Below, piece after piece: positions 37,193 through 42,027 of a stretch of DNA of 42,027 nucleotides (the stretch's first letter is position 1; every line of letters starts with the position of its first letter). A program made the position numbers and the translations under genes. The notes below the pieces were generated by a model. The model was not told the origin of the DNA. It did no database searches and worked only from the letters and a program-made list of their open reading frames with translations. Origin of the DNA: Clostridia bacterium (GTDB lineage Bacteria; Bacillota; Clostridia; Oscillospirales; CAG-272); the NCBI GenBank assembly GCA_017547545.1, contig JAFYPJ010000106.1, forward strand, positions 1 through 42,027, in the 5' to 3' direction.

Positions 37193-37232
37193 TTATATTA
37201 TAGTATAATATAGTTATTATATTATAGTATAA
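37193..37232. repeat. Two identical 16-bp repeats with internal dyads, likely operator or promoter
   Basis: TTATATTATAGTATAA occurs at 37193-37208 and again at 37217-37232, 24 bases apart. Each copy contains the inverted half-sites TTATA/TATAA. They lie between the divergent HAAS gene and trmB and also contain TATAAT-like boxes, so they may be promoter elements, an operator, or both. Confidence 0.6.
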
Positions 37233-37255
37233 CATATGGAGTAAAAAATTTCAAT

Positions 37256-38386
37256 ATGAGAATGAGAAAAAAAAAGAACTCGGTTTCACGAATATCCGAG
37301 TGTAATGAGCTTTTACTAAACTCAAGAGAAGAGATAGAGAGCTTCCCCGTAACGGTTGAAATAGGCTGCGGAAAGGGAAAATTTATAGTTGAAACGGCAA
37401 AAAGAAATCCTTCGGTCAATTATATTGCAATTGAAAAAATATCCGATGTTGCTCTTCTTGCCATGGAAAAGGTAAGAGATGCAGGTTTAACAAATGTAAA
37501 ATTCATAATCGGTGATGCCAAAACCCTTCCTGAATTTTTCCGCAAAAACGAGCTTGAACGCATTTATCTTAACTTCAGTGATCCTTGGCCCAAGTCCGGT
37601 CATACAAGACGCCGTCTTACATACCGCGGTTTTCTTGAAATGTATAAAGAGCTTCTCTGCCCCACGGGTGAGATCGTATTCAAAACAGATAACCGCCCTT
37701 TATTTGACTTTTCTCTTGAAGAGTTCAGATATATGGGTTTTGATCTTGAAGACCTTACCTATGATCTTCATGCAAGCGAGTATGCAGAGGATAATATAGT
37801 AACCGAATATGAGGCAAACTTCTCAGCAAAAGGCTTCACCATAAACAGAGTTCGTGCTAAAATGAATTCTGTTACCAATCTTGAAATAAGAAAGGCGGAA
37901 GCTTGCGAGCTTGACCGTATAATGGAAATAGTGGCTCAGGCGCAAGAGTATATGAAGGAAGCAGGCTTTTGCCAATGGGATAACGGCTATCCTTCACGGG
38001 AGCTTATAGAAAAGGATATAAAGGACGAAAACAGATATGTTGTTTGCCATAATAATACCATAATGGCAAGTGCAGGTTTATTTATGGGCGAAGAGCCGGA
38101 CTATAAAGAAATTTATGAAGGCGAATGGTTAAATTCTTCACCGTATATTTCTATCCATCGTATTTGTGTTGATAACAAATTTAAGGGTATGGGTTTAGGC
38201 GGTGCTGTTGTACGCCATTGTGAAGATATTGCAAGAAAAAATAATATCCGTAACATCCGTTGCGATACCCACGAAGAAAATCTTTCAATGCGCCGCATGC
38301 TTGAAAAGAACGGTTTTGTGTACTGCGGAATTATTCATCTGGCAGACGGTTCCCCCAGAGTTGCATACCAAAAGAAAATGAAATAA
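37256..38386 (+). CDS. trmB: TrmB tRNA (guanine-46-N7)-methyltransferase fused to a GNAT acetyltransferase
   Basis: A 376-aa two-domain protein. Residues 1-204 are TrmB, which makes m7G46 in tRNA: VEIGCGKGKF (SAM site, 34-43), YIAIEK, and the signature NFSDPWPKSGHTRRRLTYRGF (106-126). Residues 207-376 are a GNAT domain: a beta-strand opening LEIRKAEACELDRIM, the acetyl-CoA motif KFKGMGLGG (308-316), then NLSMRRMLEKNGF and a terminal strand. No stop or ribosome binding site separates the halves. An in-frame ATG (37862) at the junction lacks a Shine-Dalgarno sequence. TrmB alone is usually 210-240 aa. The only GGAG upstream of the start is 14 bases away. The acetylation target is unknown; tRNA bases or amines are guesses. 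Confidence 0.93.
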   Translation: MRMRKKKNSVSRISECNELLLNSREEIESFPVTVEIGCGKGKFIVETAKRNPSVNYIAIEKISDVALLAMEKVRDAGLTNVKFIIGDAKTLPEFFRKNELERIYLNFSDPWPKSGHTRRRLTYRGFLEMYKELLCPTGEIVFKTDNRPLFDFSLEEFRYMGFDLEDLTYDLHASEYAEDNIVTEYEANFSAKGFTINRVRAKMNSVTNLEIRKAEACELDRIMEIVAQAQEYMKEAGFCQWDNGYPSRELIEKDIKDENRYVVCHNNTIMASAGLFMGEEPDYKEIYEGEWLNSSPYISIHRICVDNKFKGMGLGGAVVRHCEDIARKNNIRNIRCDTHEENLSMRRMLEKNGFVYCGIIHLADGSPRVAYQKKMK

Positions 38387-38445
38387 CCGCACATAGACGG
38401 ATATTTGCTTCACACTGCAAATGAATATATTCTATATACTAATAA

Positions 38446-38478
38446 AAGCTACGGGATCTTTTCCCGTAGCTTGTTATT
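38446..38478 (+). terminator. Terminator after the trmB-GNAT gene
   Basis: An 11-bp stem AAGCTACGGGA / TCCCGTAGCTT with a 5-base loop, then TGTTATTTTTT. Confidence 0.85.
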
Positions 38479-38484
38479 TTTTGT

Positions 38485-38568
38485 CCGCCCCAAAGGGCGG
38501 TATTTCAGCACCCCCGTTGGGTACCGCGCTGTCTGAATTGCTTCAACACTTTAATTATATTCACCCAA
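38485..38568. other. Structured intergenic stretch before pcrA, unassigned
   Basis: This gap of about 300 bases (38387-38687) holds the terminator, this segment and the pcrA promoter. The segment begins with a GC-rich hairpin CCGCCC/GGGCGG (38485-38500). GGTA (38499-38502) can pair with TACC (38521-38524), and TTGGGT (38517-38522) can alternatively pair with ACCCAA (38563-38568). It codes for no plausible protein and matches no RNA family I recognise. Confidence 0.35.
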
Positions 38569-38630
38569 TGTGACGAAAAAATGATTATTATATGTTTCTT
38601 TTGAAATTTTATAATTTATTCTTTTATTTC

Positions 38631-38659
38631 TTGATAAATAGCTTGATTTGTAGTATAAT
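38631..38659 (+). promoter_or_regulatory. SigA promoter of the helicase gene
   Basis: TTGATA (38631-38636), a 17-base spacer and TATAAT (38654-38659), 28 bases before the start codon. Confidence 0.82.
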
Positions 38660-38687
38660 TAAATAAGCATTTTGCGGAGGTTTTAAA

Positions 38688-41093
38688 TTGAACACACAAA
38701 AATACTATGAAATAAAAGAAAAATGTTTTGATAAAATATATTCTTTTCTTAACGATCGCCAAAAAGAAGCCTTAAAAACCGTAAACGGGCCGCTTTTGGT
38801 GGTTGCAGGTGCAGGAAGCGGTAAAACTACGGTTCTTGTTAACAGAATTGCAGGAATCATCCGTTACGGAACAGCATATCAAAGCACCAATATTCCCTAC
38901 GGTATCGCCGACCAGGATATTATTGAGATGGAAAATGCTCTTTCCATGGAAGTAGAGGATTTGGCTCAATATATGACCAAGTACGCGGAAAACCCCTGCC
39001 CCGCCTGGGCAATCATGTGTATAACCTTTACCAACAAGGCTGCAAATGAAATGAAAGAACGACTTTCTCTTGTTATAGGTGAAGAAGCGCAGGAAATATG
39101 GGCAGGAACATTCCATAATATCTGCATGAGGATCTTAAGAAAAAATCCTGCACAGGCAGGTCTTGCACCCGGATTTACAATTTACGATACCGATGATACA
39201 AAAAAGCTTATCAATTCCATTGTTAAGGATTTTAACCTTGATGACAAAAGATATGCGGCAAAAACGGTTATAAATAAGATCAGCCGTGCAAAGGAAAGCA
39301 TGCTTACTCCCGATGACTATGAAAAGGAATTCGGTAAAGAATTTTTTGAAAAAAATATTTCCCGTATCTACCGTGAATATCAAAAGCGCATGCATGATGC
39401 CAATGCCGTGGACTTTGACGATATTATAGTTCGTACGGTAAATCTGCTAAACACAAATGAAGAAATAAGAAATTACTATCAGCGCAGATTCAAGTACATT
39501 TGTATAGACGAGTATCAGGATACAAATAAGGCGCAATTCCTTTTAGCGCTTGCTCTCTGCGGAAAATACAGAAATATCATGGTTGTTGGTGATGATGATC
39601 AGAGTATCTACCGTTTCAGAGGTGCAACCATTGAAAATATCCTTAATTTCGACAAGCATTTTACAGAAGCCAAGATCGTAAAATTGGAACAAAATTACCG
39701 TTCCACCAAAAACATAATAGAAACCGCAAATCATCTTATTTCCAATAACAGAGGCAGAAGAGAAAAGAATCTCTGGACTGCTGCCGAGGAAGGTGAAAAG
39801 GTTAAAGTTAAGCAACTTAACGATCAAACAGAAGAAGCAAGATATATAGCAGATTCAATACTTGATCATACAGTAAAATACGGCAGCCGCTTCAGCGACC
39901 ATGCAATACTGTACCGAGTAAATGCTCAATCCAACGGACTTGAAAATGTATTTGCAAAAAGTGGTATTCCCTACCGTATTTTAGGAGGCACCAGGTTCTA
40001 TGAACGAAAGGAAATAAAGGATATTATTGCCTACCTTTGCCTTGTTTGCAGTACCGGTGATAATTTAAGATTAAAGCGAATAATCAACGAGCCTAAAAGA
40101 AAGATCGGCGATACTACTGTTGATGCGGTTGAGCGCCTTGCACAAATGGAAGGGGTATCAATGTTTGAGATCCTTGAAAATGCCAATAATTATACCGCAC
40201 TTTCCAGAGTTGCCGATAAGCTGAAATCTTTTGCTAAGCTTATTAACGATTTAAGAGAGATAGAAAAAACCGAAACCCTTTCCTCCCTTGTTGAAAAAAC
40301 CATTGATATGAGTACATACCGTTCAATGCTTATATCCCAGGGGCAGGCGGCAGAAGACAGACTGCAAAATGTTGAAGAACTTATCTCAAATGCTGTAGCA
40401 TTTGAAGAAAGTCACGAAGAAGCAACGCTGGCACAATTTCTTGAAGAAGCCGCGCTGGTTGCCGATATAGACAATTATGACGACACAGCCGACGCGGTAG
40501 TTATGATGACCATACATTCGGCAAAAGGTCTTGAATTCAACAATGTTTATCTTCCGGGACTTGAAGAAGGCTTATTCCCCTCATTCCAATCAATAGGTGA
40601 ACAGGCCGAGCTGGAAGAGGAGCGCCGCCTTTGCTATGTTGCCATTACAAGAGCAAAAAAAGAGCTTTGCGCAACCTATGTAAAGAACCGACTTATGTTT
40701 GGTCACACACAATATAATCCTCCATCACGGTTTTTAGGTGAATTACCCAAGGCTACCGTGGAACATATTCCCTTACCCAAAAGAGATACTTCATCTTTTT
40801 CTTCCTATAGCGGTGGATATTCTTCGGGGTATAAGAGCAGCTTTAATAGTACATCTCCCTTTGCAAAACCAAAGCCAAAGTCTGTGTCCTATGCATCAAA
40901 TCCCTTTGCCAAGCCTACACCCGCCTCAAGTGTAAAGCTTTCACCGGGAGACGAGGTGTCTCATATCAAATACGGAAAGGGTATGGTACTTTCGGTCACC
41001 GATATGTCCGGTGATTATCTCTACGAGGTGGCTTTTGACAATTTCGGAACAAAGAAAATGATGGCAAGCTTTGCCAAATTAAAACGATTATAA
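38688..41093 (+). CDS. pcrA: UvrD/PcrA-type ATP-dependent DNA helicase
   Basis: An 801-aa superfamily 1A 3'-to-5' helicase acting in nucleotide excision repair, removal of RecA and resolving replication-transcription conflicts. The Q motif LNDRQKEAL and Walker A AGAGSGKTT are at residues 21-48. ITFTNKAANEMKERL, CIDEYQDTN, GDDDQSIYRFRGA, LEQNYRST, TIHSAKGLEF and YVAITRAKKEL follow in order. A Ser/Pro/Lys-rich linker leads to a C-terminal Tudor-like domain (GDEVSHIKYGKGMVLSV), which in PcrA binds RNA polymerase. The start is TTG at 38688, with GCGGAGG 8 bases upstream. The HIT gene follows after 17 bases. Confidence 0.96.
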   Translation: MNTQKYYEIKEKCFDKIYSFLNDRQKEALKTVNGPLLVVAGAGSGKTTVLVNRIAGIIRYGTAYQSTNIPYGIADQDIIEMENALSMEVEDLAQYMTKYAENPCPAWAIMCITFTNKAANEMKERLSLVIGEEAQEIWAGTFHNICMRILRKNPAQAGLAPGFTIYDTDDTKKLINSIVKDFNLDDKRYAAKTVINKISRAKESMLTPDDYEKEFGKEFFEKNISRIYREYQKRMHDANAVDFDDIIVRTVNLLNTNEEIRNYYQRRFKYICIDEYQDTNKAQFLLALALCGKYRNIMVVGDDDQSIYRFRGATIENILNFDKHFTEAKIVKLEQNYRSTKNIIETANHLISNNRGRREKNLWTAAEEGEKVKVKQLNDQTEEARYIADSILDHTVKYGSRFSDHAILYRVNAQSNGLENVFAKSGIPYRILGGTRFYERKEIKDIIAYLCLVCSTGDNLRLKRIINEPKRKIGDTTVDAVERLAQMEGVSMFEILENANNYTALSRVADKLKSFAKLINDLREIEKTETLSSLVEKTIDMSTYRSMLISQGQAAEDRLQNVEELISNAVAFEESHEEATLAQFLEEAALVADIDNYDDTADAVVMMTIHSAKGLEFNNVYLPGLEEGLFPSFQSIGEQAELEEERRLCYVAITRAKKELCATYVKNRLMFGHTQYNPPSRFLGELPKATVEHIPLPKRDTSSFSSYSGGYSSGYKSSFNSTSPFAKPKPKSVSYASNPFAKPTPASSVKLSPGDEVSHIKYGKGMVLSVTDMSGDYLYEVAFDNFGTKKMMASFAKLKRL

Positions 41094-41110
41094 ATTAAAG
41101 GAGAAATATT

Positions 41111-41449
41111 ATGGATTGTTTATTCTGTGCAATTATTGAGGGAACTATTCCCTCTAAAAAAGCTTATGAGGATGATAAAATGCTTGCATTTTATGATATA
41201 AATCCCCAGGCACCCGTTCATATACTTGTAATTCCCAAAAAGCATATAGCCTCTGTTGATGAAGTGAATTCGGAAAACAGCGATATTATTGCTGCAATAT
41301 TTGAAAAAATACCTGAAATTGCAAAAACAGCAGGAATAACAAACGGTTACCGCGTTGTTTCAAACTGCGGAGATGATGCCTGCCAAACCGTAAAGCACCT
41401 TCACTTCCACATTCTTGGCGGCAAACCTTTGGCAGGAGAAATGGCATAA
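41111..41449 (+). CDS. hinT: HIT family (HinT-like) nucleotide hydrolase
   Basis: A 112-aa histidine-triad protein, predicted to hydrolyse adenosine phosphoramidates. The opening CLFCAIIEGTIPSKKAYEDD is typical, and the triad HLHFHILGGK gives the HxHxHxx catalytic motif near residue 98. The gene is short but complete. AAAGGAG precedes the ATG, and it is probably cotranscribed with pcrA; a terminator follows directly. Confidence 0.95.
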   Translation: MDCLFCAIIEGTIPSKKAYEDDKMLAFYDINPQAPVHILVIPKKHIASVDEVNSENSDIIAAIFEKIPEIAKTAGITNGYRVVSNCGDDACQTVKHLHFHILGGKPLAGEMA

Positions 41450-41457
41450 GCAGCTAT

Positions 41458-41490
41458 AAAAAATAAGTGCAATTACTGCACTTATTTTTT
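41458..41490. terminator. Bidirectional terminator between hinT and the LPETG gene
   Basis: A perfect 14-bp stem AAAAAATAAGTGCA / TGCACTTATTTTTT with a 5-base loop, overlapping the stop codon of the convergent LPETG gene. Confidence 0.9.
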
Positions 41491-41808
41491 ATTTATAAGC
41501 TTAACTATAAATACAATAAATACAACCAGTAATGCTATAGCAACCAAAATGCCTATAACAAATGCTGCAACTACACAAATACCAAGAAATACATATCCAA
41601 GTCCGGTTCCGCCTGTTTCGGGTAACACAGTACCGCCCTGTTCAACTGTACCGTCATAATAATAGTCCGGATAGTCAATTTGTGAAACAGAATCCGCCTT
41701 CTCCATGCTATCCGTAACACATATTTCACTTGCATTTGCATAAACAGAAAAAATTGAAAGCATAATTAAGAAAACAGCAAATATACTTAACATTTTAGAA
41801 CTCTTCAT
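41482..41808 (-). CDS. Small LPETG-anchored surface protein
   Basis: A 108-aa protein of unknown function with the plan of a sortase substrate. A signal peptide (1-27, ending YANA-SE) is followed by only about 35 residues of mature protein, including a Tyr/Asp-rich DYPDYYYDG. The LPETG motif is at 62-66, followed by a hydrophobic segment (70-102) and a basic end KLINKK. The hydrophobic part is unusually long for a single helix. The ATG at 41808 is chosen, with CGAGG upstream. The frame is open to 41856, but that would cross a terminator hairpin. A class B sortase in this window could act on it, though LPXTG is normally a class A motif. Confidence 0.72.
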   Translation of the reverse strand: MKSSKMLSIFAVFLIMLSIFSVYANASEICVTDSMEKADSVSQIDYPDYYYDGTVEQGGTVLPETGGTGLGYVFLGICVVAAFVIGILVAIALLVVFIVFIVKLINKK

Positions 41809-41830
41809 ATCATATACCTCGTAACTAAGC

Positions 41831-41860
41831 AAAAATGCAGTTTTGGGAAACTGCATTTTT
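41831..41860 (-). terminator. Terminator of the gene at the window's right edge
   Basis: Arms AAAAATGCAGTTT and AAACTGCATTTTT, with a T run on the minus strand after the arm. It ends the transcript of the partial gene at the edge and separates it from the LPETG gene. Confidence 0.85.
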
Positions 41861-41913
41861 GTTATATATAGAATTTTTAATTTGTGTATAAAAACATCAG
41901 TTTTTTCAACACA

Positions 41914-42027
41914 TTATTTCTTCTTTTTCTTGAGAACAACAAGTACCACAACAACTGCAGCAGCTACAACTACAACACCTGCAACGATACCGATAATAAG
42001 ACCTATTGAACCGCCCTTATTATTGTT
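41914..42027 (-). CDS. C-terminal end of a membrane-anchored protein (partial)
   Basis: The last 37 codons of a gene that starts outside the window. They encode NNNKGGSIGLIIGIVAG, a Val-rich membrane helix and a KKKKK tail before the TAA. This looks like the C-terminal anchor of a surface or envelope protein with its bulk outside the cell. No LPXTG motif is visible in the part present. The body of the protein and its function cannot be known from here. Confidence 0.7.
   Translation of the reverse strand, partial: NNNKGGSIGLIIGIVAGVVVVAAAVVVVLVVLKKKKK

Noticed and set aside
37862-38386. GNAT domain as a separate gene starting at the internal ATG
   Set aside because: No Shine-Dalgarno sequence precedes the ATG and the frame is continuous with TrmB; fusion is the simpler reading.

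Overview
The window reads as chromosomal DNA from a low-GC, spore-forming member of the Bacillota, class Clostridia, most likely an uncultured gut or rumen relative of the Oscillospiraceae/Ruminococcaceae. This is inferred from the IspH-S1 fusion, the RemA-Gmk-RpoZ-PriA block, a class A RNase P RNA, a PdaA-type spore-cortex deacetylase, a SpoIIM-like protein, a class B sortase, a CD1247-like protein and strong AAGGAGG ribosome binding sites. No phage, insertion sequence, CRISPR array, tRNA or rRNA operon was seen. Gene density is high and most of the content is housekeeping.

Layout. 1-3.7 kb, plus strand: YqeG phosphatase, endonuclease IV-like protein, Xaa-Pro peptidase, EF-P, and a CD1247-like protein with a striking Asp-Cys tail. 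3.7-6.8 kb, minus strand: rnpB with its own consensus promoter, then (upstream in transcription) a class B sortase and GpmI. 6.9-22 kb, plus strand: RadC-like protein; yicC-remA-gmk-rpoZ-priA joined to HI0933-cmk-plsC-ispH/S1; a Gfo/Idh/MocA dehydrogenase; argS, yebC, thiamine pyrophosphokinase and a HAD phosphatase. 22.2-28.4 kb, minus strand: the F1Fo ATP synthase operon atpB-E-F-A-G-D-C. 28.5-29.9 kb, minus strand: a 4-TM membrane protein, yajC and a GNAT acetyltransferase. 30-32.4 kb, plus strand: proC, a SpoIIM-like protein and a DUF624 protein. 32.4-33.8 kb, minus strand: two NodB-type deacetylases. 34-38.4 kb: rsmE (plus), DUF378, DUF4097 and DUF1700/HAAS proteins (minus), and a TrmB-GNAT fusion (plus). 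38.7 kb to the end: PcrA-type helicase and HIT protein (plus), then a mini LPETG surface protein and the tail of a membrane-anchored protein (minus).

The most notable observation is in the ATP synthase operon. There is no atpH (delta/OSCP) gene between atpF and atpA. Instead the AtpA reading frame carries about 75 extra N-terminal residues that match the C-terminal, b-binding half of the delta subunit. The alpha subunit therefore appears to be a delta-CTD-alpha fusion and the delta N-terminal domain is missing. This would put three peripheral-stalk docking domains on each F1 head. The c subunit of the same operon has a signal peptide, an acidic linker and an atypical ion-binding site.

Other points worth a second look are the TrmB-GNAT fusion, the Asp-Cys-tailed protein, two identical 16-bp repeats between the HAAS/DUF4097 operon and trmB, a structured unassigned stretch before pcrA, and the miniature LPETG protein. 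Everything here was read by eye from the sequence. Family assignments rest on remembered motifs and not on database searches.
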